A DNA stretch of 22,346 nucleotides from Chloroflexota bacterium (GTDB lineage: Bacteria > Chloroflexota > UBA6077 > JACCZL01). Made by a program: the position numbers and the translations under genes. The number at the start of each line of letters is the position of its first letter. Position 1 is the first letter of the stretch. Under the pieces are notes generated by a model. That model ran no database searches and was not told where the DNA came from. It saw only the letters and a program-made list of their open reading frames with translations. The stretch spans positions 1 through 22,346 of the forward strand of contig JADLFM010000020.1 of the NCBI GenBank assembly GCA_020845495.1, given 5' to 3'. Of the stretch, positions 16,858 to 22,346 are shown in pieces.

Positions 16858-16873
16858 CATGGACGTCTCCATG
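16858..16873. promoter_or_regulatory. Dyad between the rpsB and SRP RNA promoters
   Basis: CATGGA (16858-16863) and TCCATG (16868-16873) flank the 4 bases CGTC. The dyad lies about 37 bp upstream of the rpsB -35 and 65 bp upstream of the SRP RNA -35. It could be an operator for a regulator of either direction, but no regulator is identified. Confidence 0.3.
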
Positions 16874-16937
16874 CGAGGGCCGGACTCCCGTCCATGGGCG
16901 AGTTCGACACCACTCACCGTCTCGCCGTTCGCGGCGC

Positions 16938-16967
16938 TTGTCAAGGAACCTGGCCCATCGGTACACT
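16938..16967 (+). promoter_or_regulatory. Predicted promoter of the SRP RNA gene
   Basis: A TTGTCA -35 (16938-16943, 5 of 6) and a TACACT -10 (16962-16967, 4 of 6) are separated by 18 bases. The predicted start at about 16974 coincides with the first base of the RNA inferred from its terminal helix. Confidence 0.6.
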
Positions 16968-16973
16968 TCGAAT

Positions 16974-17245
16974 GGTCGTGCTAGGTGGGGAGCTAGCGGT
17001 GCCCTGTAACCGGCAACCCGCTCGAGCCGGGCTGAATCCCCATCTGAGGTTCGTCCGTTTCCTGGTCAGGCTGGCGCTGCGCGGCGTTGATGGGCTGGTC
17101 CTGCGCGGCAGCGACCTGCGAACCCCGCCAGGTCGGGAACGAAGCAACGGTAAGTGGTGCTCGCTGGGTGCCGCAGGGCAACCGGGCCGGAGCAAGCGAA
17201 CGCCGGGTCGCAGTGGGCGGCGGATCGAAGGTGGGTGCACGACCA
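16974..17245 (+). ncRNA. ffs: Signal recognition particle RNA, large bacterial type
   Basis: This is the RNA of the signal recognition particle, which with Ffh directs membrane and secreted proteins to the translocon. The 5' part (GTGCTAGGTGGGGAG, then TAGCGGT and CCCTGTAACC) matches the Alu-type domain of large, Bacillus-like SRP RNA. The domain IV hairpin is at 17129-17146, CAGGTCGGGAACGAAGCA, with a GGAA tetraloop (17136-17139). Its closing pairs T-A, C-G and G-C differ from the commonest form by a compensatory pair. It is followed by TAAGTGG and by GTGCCGCAGGGCAACC as in the family. The ends pair perfectly: GGTCGTGC (16974-16981) with GCACGACC (17237-17244). Length is about 272 nt, typical for the large type and far longer than the 114-nt E. 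coli form. Confidence 0.93.
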
Positions 17246-17264
17246 TTCACCTACCGACCCTGAA

Positions 17265-17293
17265 GGGCGGGATGCCGGCTCGGCGTCCCGCCC
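17265..17293 (+). terminator. Strong hairpin downstream of SRP RNA
   Basis: A nearly perfect 13-bp stem with one G-T wobble and a 3-base loop spans 17265-17293, 20 bases after the RNA's terminal helix. No T-tract follows, so it may be a terminator of a non-canonical kind or a 3' stabilising/processing structure. Confidence 0.5.
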
Positions 17294-17319
17294 CTGGTGC
17301 GCTCGCCCCTGGTGCGCTC
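17290..17319. repeat. 15-bp perfect tandem duplication before ksgA
   Basis: GCCCCTGGTGCGCTC is present twice in tandem (17290-17304, 17305-17319), directly after the hairpin and 62 bp before ksgA. Confidence 0.85.
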
Positions 17320-17381
17320 GCGCTACGTGACGCTCGAACGCTCCGCAGTGCGGCTCGCATTCCTGTTCCCAGGGCGGGTAC

Positions 17382-18335
17382 GTGACGAGCGGCCTGCCAG
17401 CTTCGTCCGACGTGTTCGCCGAGGACGCGGCACTGACGGCCACGCCTGGCCGGGCGACCCCGTCGGTGCTGCGCGAGCTTCCGACCTCGCCGGCCGCGCT
17501 GCTTGCGTTGCTCGGGCTGCGCGCTCGCAAGCGTTACTCCCAGTCATTTCTGGCCGATGTCGGCCTGACCGAGCAGATCGCCCGGATTGCTGAGGTCGAC
17601 CGTGAAGATCGGGTGTTGGAGATCGGGCCGGGACTGGGCATCCTCACGCGGACGCTAGCACGCCATGCTGGGCAGGTCGTCGCCGTCGAGCTCGACCCCG
17701 GCCTGGCAGCCGCACTACCGGCCCTGGTGCCGCCCACCGTCGAGATCGTGCATGCCGACGCCCTGACGTTCGAGCCGGCGAGCGCCCTGCGCGGACCGTA
17801 CAAGCTCGTGGCAAACCTGCCGTATCAAATCACCTCGCCATTCTTGTTTCGCTACCTGGCACTGCGCCCTTTGCCACTTCTCTTCGTCCTGATGGTCCAG
17901 AAGGAAGTGGCTCAGCGAATCGCGGCCGGGCCGGGTGGCTACTCGTACCTCGCCGTCGCCGTGCAGTCGGTGGCGCACGTCAAGATCGTGCGGTTCGTGC
18001 CACGGGGCGCCTTCCACCCGCGCCCAAAGGTCGATTCGGCGATCGTCCGCCTCGATCCACTGCCCGAACCGCTCGTTCCTCCCGAACGCCGCGTACCCTT
18101 CCTCGATGTCGTTCGCGCGGGCTTCGCGCAACCTCGAAAGCAACTCGTCAACTCGCTGGGACAGGGGCTTGGGGTGACGCGCGATGAGGCACTCGCGGTG
18201 TTGGCGCGGGCGAGCATCCAGCCCGACCGTCGACCACAGGCGCTGAGCCTTGCTGACTGGCGCGCACTGGCTGACGCGGTCACGCTGGAACCGGCCGCAT
18301 CTGAACCAGCGGTGCCGGAACCGAGGGCGCCGTGA
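17382..18335 (+). CDS. rsmA: 16S rRNA (adenine(1518)-N6/adenine(1519)-N6)-dimethyltransferase
   Basis: The protein has 317 residues (also called KsgA). It dimethylates two adjacent adenines near the 3' end of 16S rRNA during 30S maturation, using SAM. Motifs are RKRYSQSFLAD (50-59, in place of the usual KSLGQNFL), LEIGPGLGILTR (79-90, SAM binding), VELDPGL, HADALTF, NLPYQITSPFLF (145-156, catalytic motif IV) and VPRGAFHPRPKVDSAIV. The GTG at 17382 yields about 35 residues more at the N-terminus than typical, without a clear ribosome binding site; GTG at 17466 (residue 29) is a reasonable alternative. The stop overlaps the ispE start by 4 bases (GTGA). The ksgA-ispE pairing is common in Gram-positive-like genomes. 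Confidence 0.94.
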   Translation: MTSGLPASSDVFAEDAALTATPGRATPSVLRELPTSPAALLALLGLRARKRYSQSFLADVGLTEQIARIAEVDREDRVLEIGPGLGILTRTLARHAGQVVAVELDPGLAAALPALVPPTVEIVHADALTFEPASALRGPYKLVANLPYQITSPFLFRYLALRPLPLLFVLMVQKEVAQRIAAGPGGYSYLAVAVQSVAHVKIVRFVPRGAFHPRPKVDSAIVRLDPLPEPLVPPERRVPFLDVVRAGFAQPRKQLVNSLGQGLGVTRDEALAVLARASIQPDRRPQALSLADWRALADAVTLEPAASEPAVPEPRAP

Positions 18336-19399
18336 CCGAGCACCGGCTCCGGGCGCTTGCGCCGTGTAAGGTGAACCTCGCGCTCGAGATCCTGGGCCGG
18401 CGGCCGGATGGCTACCATGACCTGGTCTCCGTCACCCAGACAGTCTCGCTTGCCGACGAGGTGACCGTCACGCCCGGCTCCAGTCTGGAGGTCGTGACTG
18501 AGCCGCCCCTCGTCAGCGCCGATGAGAACCTCGTTGGACACGCGGCGCTGCTGCTGGCTGAGGCACGCCACCCCATCGCGGGAGCCTCGATCGCGTTGCG
18601 GAAGTACGTGCCCATCGCGGCCGGTCTGGGCGGTGGCAGCAGCGACGCCGCGACTACGCTACGCTTGCTCGACCGGCTCTGGGGCTCCAGACAGGATGAG
18701 TCCGAGTTGCGGACGCTCGCGGCGGCGCTCGGCTCGGACGTGCCGCTCTTCCTTCAGGGCGGGACGGCCCTTCTTCGAGGGCGCGGCGAGGTGGTTGAGC
18801 CGCTACCCGCTCCCCCCACCTACTGGCTCGCGCTCGCCTGCCCCGCGTTCGACGTGCCGGACAAGACACGCCGTCTCTACGGTGCGCTCGCGCCAGGCGA
18901 CTGGAGCGACGGCGCCGAGACCCTGGCCCTGGCCGACTGTCTGCGCGTCGGCGGTTCGCCGCCTGGCGCTCGCTTCCGCAACGCCTTCGACCGTGCCGCC
19001 GACGCGATATATCCCGGCTTCGCTGCGCTGCGTCAACGCCTGTCCGACGCGGCCGGCGTGCCACTCAGTCTCACTGGCGCTGGCCCCAGCCTGTTCGCAC
19101 TCTTCGCTACGCGCAGGGATGCGGCGGTGGCTGCGCGTCGCATTGACCGCGCGGGCGTCCCCACCTTCGTCGTGCGGTCCCTTGCCGGCCGGCCGCGCAT
19201 TCGGCGTGCAGATCCGAACGGCGGACCTTACCCGAGCATCACCCCAGCACAGCCGCTCTCCCGAGGCCCGCTACGGCCCCTCGCCGATGCCGCTACGGCC
19301 CCTTGCCGAGGCCCGCTACGGTTCCTCGCCGAAGCCCGCTACGGTTCCTCGCCGAAGCCGGGCGGCGGGCCGCCATCGGAGCGGGGCGAAAGCGACTGA
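18332..19399 (+). CDS. ispE: 4-diphosphocytidyl-2-C-methyl-D-erythritol kinase
   Basis: The protein has 355 residues. IspE is the GHMP-family kinase that phosphorylates CDP-ME in the MEP pathway. The core (1-290) has APCKVNLALEILGRRPDGYH, with the substrate-contacting Lys13. The ATP loop is PIAAGLGGGSSDAATTLRLL at 94-113 with Asp105, and the third GHMP motif is SLTGAGPSLFALF around 246-258. GTG at 18332 overlaps the ksgA stop. Residues 291-355 are an extra Pro/Ala/Gly/Arg tail, mostly encoded by the 23-bp minisatellite at 19261-19365, so the natural stop was probably lost. The last 61 bp overlap the convergent SDR gene. Confidence 0.94.
   Translation: MTEHRLRALAPCKVNLALEILGRRPDGYHDLVSVTQTVSLADEVTVTPGSSLEVVTEPPLVSADENLVGHAALLLAEARHPIAGASIALRKYVPIAAGLGGGSSDAATTLRLLDRLWGSRQDESELRTLAAALGSDVPLFLQGGTALLRGRGEVVEPLPAPPTYWLALACPAFDVPDKTRRLYGALAPGDWSDGAETLALADCLRVGGSPPGARFRNAFDRAADAIYPGFAALRQRLSDAAGVPLSLTGAGPSLFALFATRRDAAVAARRIDRAGVPTFVVRSLAGRPRIRRADPNGGPYPSITPAQPLSRGPLRPLADAATAPCRGPLRFLAEARYGSSPKPGGGPPSERGESD
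19261..19365. repeat. 23-bp minisatellite at the ispE/SDR convergent overlap
   Basis: Four tandem copies of a 22-23-bp unit start at 19261, 19284 (22 bp), 19306 and 19329, with a partial fifth at 19352-19365. Copies 3 and 4 differ at one base. Each of copies 1 and 3 can fold as CGAGG / CCTCG around CCG-CTA-CGG, an imperfect hairpin on either strand. As 23 is not a multiple of three, copies are read in different frames of ispE. The SDR stop codon lies inside copy 4. Confidence 0.85.
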
Positions 19400-20238
19400 A
19401 GCCGCGCAGCCGTCGCGCCGGCGTCGACTGGGAGCACGACGCCGGTGATCCAGCGGGCGGCGTCGCTTGCCAGGAACGCTGCCGCTTGCGCGACGTCCCA
19501 GGCGGTTCCTTCCACCTGAAGGAGCGTACCGCGACGGCGCGCGTCGCGTAGCTCTGGAGTCATGCCGCGCGACGCGACCATCGGCGTGTAGATCGTTCCC
19601 GGTGCGATGCAGTTAACTCGCACGCCCTGAAGCGCGTGGTGCGCTGCCATACTGCGCGTCAGGCCGATGACGGCCGTCTTCGAGGTCGGATAGAGCAGGC
19701 TCGGGTGGCCGCCGAGCAGCCCGGACACCGATGAGATGTTGACGATTGCGCCGTTGCCAGCCTCGATCATCGACGGGAGCGCGTACTTGGCCATCAACAT
19801 CATCGACGCGACGTTGACGCGCATCGCCCGATCCCAGGCGTCAGGATCGACCTCGGTCGTATCGCCGGGCGGGCCGGTCACGCCGACGACGTTGACCAGG
19901 ATGTGAATGGGGCCGTAGGCGCCGATGGTCTCGTCGACGGCCCGGCGGCACGCATCGGCGTTTGCGACGTCGGCCTCGATCAGCCGTGCCTCGCCGCCTT
20001 CGCGCTCGATGATTGCGAGCGTCGCCTCAGCCCAATCGCGGCGCTCGTCGACGAGTGCGACCCGTGCGCCCTCCCGCGCGAACACGACCGCCGTCGCCTT
20101 GCCGTTGCCGACGATGCTGCCATCGGCTGGGCGCGACCCGGCGCCGGTGACGATGGCCACCTTCCCTTCGAGTCGTTGGGCAGCCGGCCGGCCTGGGTCG
20201 CCCGCGAGGGGCTGTGTAACGGAGTCTCGCGCGTTCAT
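19339..20238 (-). CDS. Short-chain dehydrogenase/reductase family oxidoreductase
   Basis: The protein has 299 residues and is a classical SDR, an NAD(P)-dependent oxidoreductase. The cofactor loop is VTGAGS (30-35) with a family-subset insertion, then GSIVGNGKATAVVFAREGA. The NNAG motif reads NVVG (116-119). Asn142 and the catalytic triad Ser170, Tyr183 and Lys187 (YPTSK) are present, followed by VRVNCIAPGTIYTPM. Asp64 at the end of strand 2 (ALVDERR) favours NAD. The ATG at 20238 is used; a GTG 15 codons upstream is possible. Substrate is unknown. The C-terminal residues (GFGEEP and stop) come from the minisatellite. It has no operon partner in the window. Confidence 0.88.
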   Translation of the reverse strand: MNARDSVTQPLAGDPGRPAAQRLEGKVAIVTGAGSRPADGSIVGNGKATAVVFAREGARVALVDERRDWAEATLAIIEREGGEARLIEADVANADACRRAVDETIGAYGPIHILVNVVGVTGPPGDTTEVDPDAWDRAMRVNVASMMLMAKYALPSMIEAGNGAIVNISSVSGLLGGHPSLLYPTSKTAVIGLTRSMAAHHALQGVRVNCIAPGTIYTPMVASRGMTPELRDARRRGTLLQVEGTAWDVAQAAAFLASDAARWITGVVLPVDAGATAARLQSLSPRSDGGPPPGFGEEP

Positions 20239-20371
20239 GGCCTCAGGCACCTCCGCAGGGTCATGGCGGTGTTGCCGCGCCACGTCAAGGGTACTGTGCC
20301 GGCTTCGAGTGTGGCGCCTCGCGCTCGGGCATGCAGTCTACACCCATACCACGGTAAATCTCACATGCGCC

Positions 20372-20483
20372 CTGGCTACAACTACCGAGATTCCAGCGTG
20401 ACTATGGTGTCCGAGGACACCAGCCGCTCGCAGGCGTCGAGCAACTGGCTACGACTACCGAGATTCCAGCGTGAGTATGGTGT
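20372..20483. repeat. Pair of 39-bp direct repeats, 34 bp apart
   Basis: Copies at 20372-20410 and 20445-20483 match at 37 of 39 bases (core ACCGAGATTCCAGCGTGA). The 34-bp interval contains GGTGTC-CGAG-GACACC, a 6-bp hairpin that overlaps the end of copy 1. Spacing and size resemble one repeat-spacer-repeat CRISPR unit, but only two copies are present. The copies are out of frame with each other (period 73), so this is not coding sequence. Confidence 0.8.
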
Positions 20484-20646
20484 TGGCGTTTGCGCTCAGT
20501 CGGACATCTGCCCTCGTCCCCTGCCCATACACGCGGGTTTAGGCGCTCTCTCAGGGCGCTCCGAGGGTGCTCGCGGCACGATCCTTGCGACGCCGCGCGC
20601 TGACGAGTCTGGCAGGGTATCGAGGCGGTGGATACATTCCGTCTAG

Positions 20647-20766
20647 GGTGCGCCGTCGGGGATGTGGCGCACCGGCGGGGTTGACGCGTAAGTCTCAGCT
20701 AACCTTCATGCTGCTGGCGAGGCATGCTGACGCACCTGTCAAGTACCCTATGAACGTCAACCCGCC
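20647..20766. repeat. Hairpin plus long-range inverted repeat
   Basis: GGTGCGCC (20647-20654) pairs perfectly with GGCGCACC (20666-20673), 11-base loop. Immediately after, GGCGGGGTTGACG (20674-20686) is inverted at 20755-20766 as CGTCAACCCGCC with one extra base, enclosing 68 bp in which CATGC (20707-20711) and GCATG (20722-20726) could form an inner hairpin. This may be a small palindromic mobile remnant or a structured RNA; which is not resolved. Confidence 0.6.
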
Positions 20767-20995
20767 GAGGCGCTCTCGATGCGGCGACGACTGAATGGGA
20801 TGACTGATTGGGGGGATAGGCGAGACTTTCACGAGTAGCACCATCGCGAGCTGTCGATCGAAGCATCCCGGCCACGGACCGGAGCGCGGGGTATGTGGAG
20901 GGTGACGGTCGCCAGCAGTTGATGCCACGACGTGACGATAGCCCGAACGTGTGTGGTACTCGAGCGTCTGAAGACGAGCGGTAACAGGTGCAGGC

Positions 20996-21319
20996 ATGCT
21001 GATTTCACGAGAGCATGAGACGGAAGCGGCTCCACCTACATTTCCCTTTTCCGCGCTCAGTCTGGACCGGACCATCGCGGCAGAGGTGCTCGACGCCGAC
21101 GGTGCGGCACTCTGCGATGTGGCCATTCGCGGCTCGTCGAGCGCCGACGTGGTCGAGCTCGTCGATGTTGATGCGCCCGACCGCCTGCTCACCTACTATT
21201 TCGGACGAGGTGAACGGCGAGTCATGCTCGAGTGCCGCGGCTGTACCACCGAAGGGCGGTTGGAGACGCACTGGATCGGCAGCGCTCGTTCCTGGTGGAT
21301 CGAGCTCGAGACACGCTGA
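20996..21319 (+). CDS. Hypothetical protein, 107 residues
   Basis: I do not recognise the family. The ORF looks real: GC-rich third positions, a balanced acidic composition, AGGTG ribosome binding site 5 bases before the ATG, and a hairpin 8 bases after the stop. The N-terminal 20 residues are polar, then come a beta-rich, Asp/Glu/Val stretch (TIAAEVLDADGAALCDVAI and VVELVDVDAPDRLLTYYFG) and a C-terminal segment RRVMLECRGCTTEGRLETHW followed by SWWIELE. It has Cys39, Cys78 and Cys81 (ECRGC); a metal site is possible but not shown. There is no signal peptide or membrane segment. It may be a small beta-sheet protein of unknown role. Confidence 0.6.
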   Translation: MLISREHETEAAPPTFPFSALSLDRTIAAEVLDADGAALCDVAIRGSSSADVVELVDVDAPDRLLTYYFGRGERRVMLECRGCTTEGRLETHWIGSARSWWIELETR

Positions 21320-21326
21320 GCTCCAC

Positions 21327-21352
21327 GGTCTGGGATCGTCCTGACCCAGGCC
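21327..21352 (+). terminator. Stem-loop after the 107-residue ORF
   Basis: GGTCTGGG (21327-21334) pairs with CCCAGGCC (21345-21352) with one G-T wobble and a 10-base loop, 8 bases after the stop at 21319. No T-tract follows. Confidence 0.4.
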
Positions 21353-21501
21353 ATGGCCGCTCGCGCTGCACCGCGCCACGTCATACCGACTCCTAACGCC
21401 TGACCGCCCCGATCTGCCCACGTTGTCGTGGCGCGGCTGCCGCACGCGGGGCGGACTCGGGACATGCTGCGCTGGATCGGACTGTACGCGCACCTGCCGG
21501 G

Positions 21502-21537
21502 GTGGCAGCGACTCCGGTCGTGGCAGCGACTCCCGTC
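21502..21537. repeat. 18-bp tandem duplication
   Basis: Two units (21502-21519, 21520-21537) starting GTGGCAGCGACTCC agree at 17 of 18 bases. Confidence 0.8.
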
Positions 21538-21557
21538 ACCGTAGGTGTCTTGCCTGT

Positions 21558-21583
21558 GCCGTATCGACGACGACCGATACGGC
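21558..21583. repeat. Perfect 9-bp dyad
   Basis: GCCGTATCG (21558-21566) and CGATACGGC (21575-21583) are exact inverted repeats with an 8-base centre, ACGACGAC. The 17-bp centre-to-centre spacing would suit a dimeric repressor, and it is also a possible terminator stem. There is no T-tract on either side. Confidence 0.6.
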
Positions 21584-21908
21584 GGGCGATGGTGAAGCCG
21601 CGCTCTGACCGCCAGTTGTCCCGGATGAGGCGAGCGCAGTCGATCGCGCTCGCCGTTCGATTGCCCGTTCTTGTATGATTGGGCGATGTCGCCCTCGGCG
21701 CGGAGCGCGGTCCACCCACGTATGCTCCGCAGACCCCAGAGCTATCCTCAACGGGCTTGACGAGCACCTGGGGCGACACAGGGCCGAGCCTTGTTGCCAG
21801 ACAAGTCGGCCGGTTCCTCACGTCATTTCTCATTATCCAGCGTGTGAGGCATGTGCTGGAATGCTTGTGTGCATAGGGTTGTGCTCGTAGTGCTGTCGCG
21901 CTGGTCAC

Positions 21909-22244
21909 ATGGCGGCGACTGAAGGGGATGCCGCCCGGCACTGCCGGATGCCAATCGAGGCCGTCGTTCTCCCGAGGGTGCGCACGCGCGGTGCTATCGG
22001 ACCGTGGGTGCGATCGATCCTGTATCTCGGCCTCTTCGTCGCACTCCTGGCGGGCGTTCTAGAATTCCGGGAGCAGCACCCCGACCTTGTGTGGGCATGG
22101 ACGAGGAAGGGGGCCATAGCCGATCTCGTTGGCCCGATTCTGTTGCTGATCGGTGCATGTGCCGGGCTGCACCTGGCGAAGCGCTGGCGCGGCTGCCAGC
22201 TTCGACGCTTCTGGATCTGGGGTGCCCCTCACGTCATTGCGTAG
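21909..22244 (+). CDS. Hypothetical small membrane protein
   Basis: The ORF has 111 residues and matches no family I know. It has two hydrophobic segments that look like membrane helices, ILYLGLFVALLAGVLEF (about 37-53) and IADLVGPILLLIGACAGLHLA (about 69-89), joined by a polar loop. Basic residues (KRWRGCQLRR) follow the second. The pattern would place both termini on the same side. Start is ATG 21909, or ATG 21948 (residue 14); no clear ribosome binding site is seen for either. It lies in a gene-poor region, so a chance ORF cannot be excluded, although the hydrophobic segments and third-position GC favour a gene. Confidence 0.45.
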   Translation: MAATEGDAARHCRMPIEAVVLPRVRTRGAIGPWVRSILYLGLFVALLAGVLEFREQHPDLVWAWTRKGAIADLVGPILLLIGACAGLHLAKRWRGCQLRRFWIWGAPHVIA

Positions 22245-22346
22245 CGCTTGACTATTCGGACGGCGCGGCAAAGGGCAGGTCCGCAGTGCGGGAATGTGGC
22301 CTTCCGAGATGTCGCGTCTGCACATCGCAATCCTCCTCCGAGGCGC

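Larger units (their letters stand above)
20239..20995. other. Gene-poor region with repeats upstream of the SDR
   Basis: I find no convincing gene in these 757 bp. Open frames are short, Arg/Ser/Pro-rich and lack family matches. The region holds the 39-bp direct repeat pair (20372-20483) and nested inverted repeats (20647-20766), with a purine-rich stretch near 20800-20830. A candidate ribosome binding site for the next ORF (AGGTG) lies at 20986-20990. Confidence 0.5.
21353..21908. other. Gene-poor stretch, no gene recognised
   Basis: These 556 bp carry a tandem 18-bp duplication and a 9-bp dyad. A 182-residue minus-strand open frame covers most of it, but its composition (Arg/Ala/Thr, no family-like segments) and lack of a ribosome binding site do not support a gene. 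TATGAT at 21674-21679 (plus) is a lone -10-like hexamer. Confidence 0.45.

Noticed and set aside
20372..20483. Calling the 39-bp repeat pair a CRISPR array
   Set aside because: There are only two repeats, no cas genes, and no terminal degenerate copies; listed as a repeat and a finding instead.
21393..21941. 182-residue minus-strand open frame
   Set aside because: A short segment (CARLIRDNWRSE) faintly recalls transposase C-termini, but the rest does not fit and there is no ribosome binding site.
22059..22325. 88-residue minus-strand ORF at the right edge
   Set aside because: A strong GGAGGAGG precedes its ATG, but the sequence is Pro/Arg/Gln-rich without domain features and lies opposite a better hydrophobic ORF. 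It might be the start of a broken gene, which cannot be decided here.
1..22346. tRNA or rRNA genes
   Set aside because: I looked for T-loop GTTCRA and anticodon-arm patterns and conserved rRNA segments and found no consistent candidate.

Overview
The window is high-GC bacterial DNA dominated by conserved translation, isoprenoid/cell-envelope and cofactor genes. Several features fit a Chloroflexota bacterium, perhaps of the Thermomicrobia type: high GC, many GTG/TTG starts, a short EF-Ts, a large Gram-positive-type SRP RNA, a short IF-2, and the rpsB-tsf-pyrH-frr-uppS-cdsA-dxr-rseP order. That placement is inference from general features and not a database result.

Layout. (1) Positions 1-1010 hold the C-terminal remnant of an ISAzo13-type transposase followed by an orphan Vsr endonuclease. 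This is the accessory left edge. (2) Positions 1023-7242, minus strand, are the nusA-ylxR-infB-rbfA-truB-ribF cluster for transcription elongation, initiation, ribosome maturation and flavin cofactors. Upstream of nusA are an extended -10 promoter and, inside the leader, an intrinsic-terminator hairpin that looks like an attenuator. (3) Positions 7801-9186, plus strand, encode an anaerobic sulfatase-maturating radical SAM enzyme with a C-terminal SEC-C zinc motif. It interrupts the run of minus-strand genes. (4) Positions 9344-16634, minus strand, are rpsB-tsf-pyrH-frr-uppS-cdsA-dxr-rseP (ribosome, nucleotide, undecaprenyl/CDP-DAG/MEP pathways and site-2 protease), with a promoter upstream of rpsB and a likely second one before rseP. 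(5) Positions 16974-17245, plus strand, are a complete large-type SRP RNA gene with its own promoter, divergent from rpsB. It is followed by ksgA and ispE. (6) ispE converges on and overlaps a short-chain dehydrogenase across a 23-bp minisatellite. (7) Positions 20239-22346 are gene-poor, with two small hypothetical ORFs, a pair of 39-bp direct repeats, nested inverted repeats and several strong dyads.

How it fits together: dxr and ispE are two steps of the MEP isoprenoid pathway, and uppS uses its product to make the undecaprenyl carrier. rpsB, tsf, frr, infB, rbfA, truB and ksgA build or run the ribosome. SRP RNA is placed back to back with rpsB. I saw no convincing large novel multigene system. 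The most interesting points are regulatory or repeat-based: the nusA leader terminator, the sequestered tsf ribosome binding site, the minisatellite that forms the ends of two convergent genes, and the CRISPR-spaced repeat pair.
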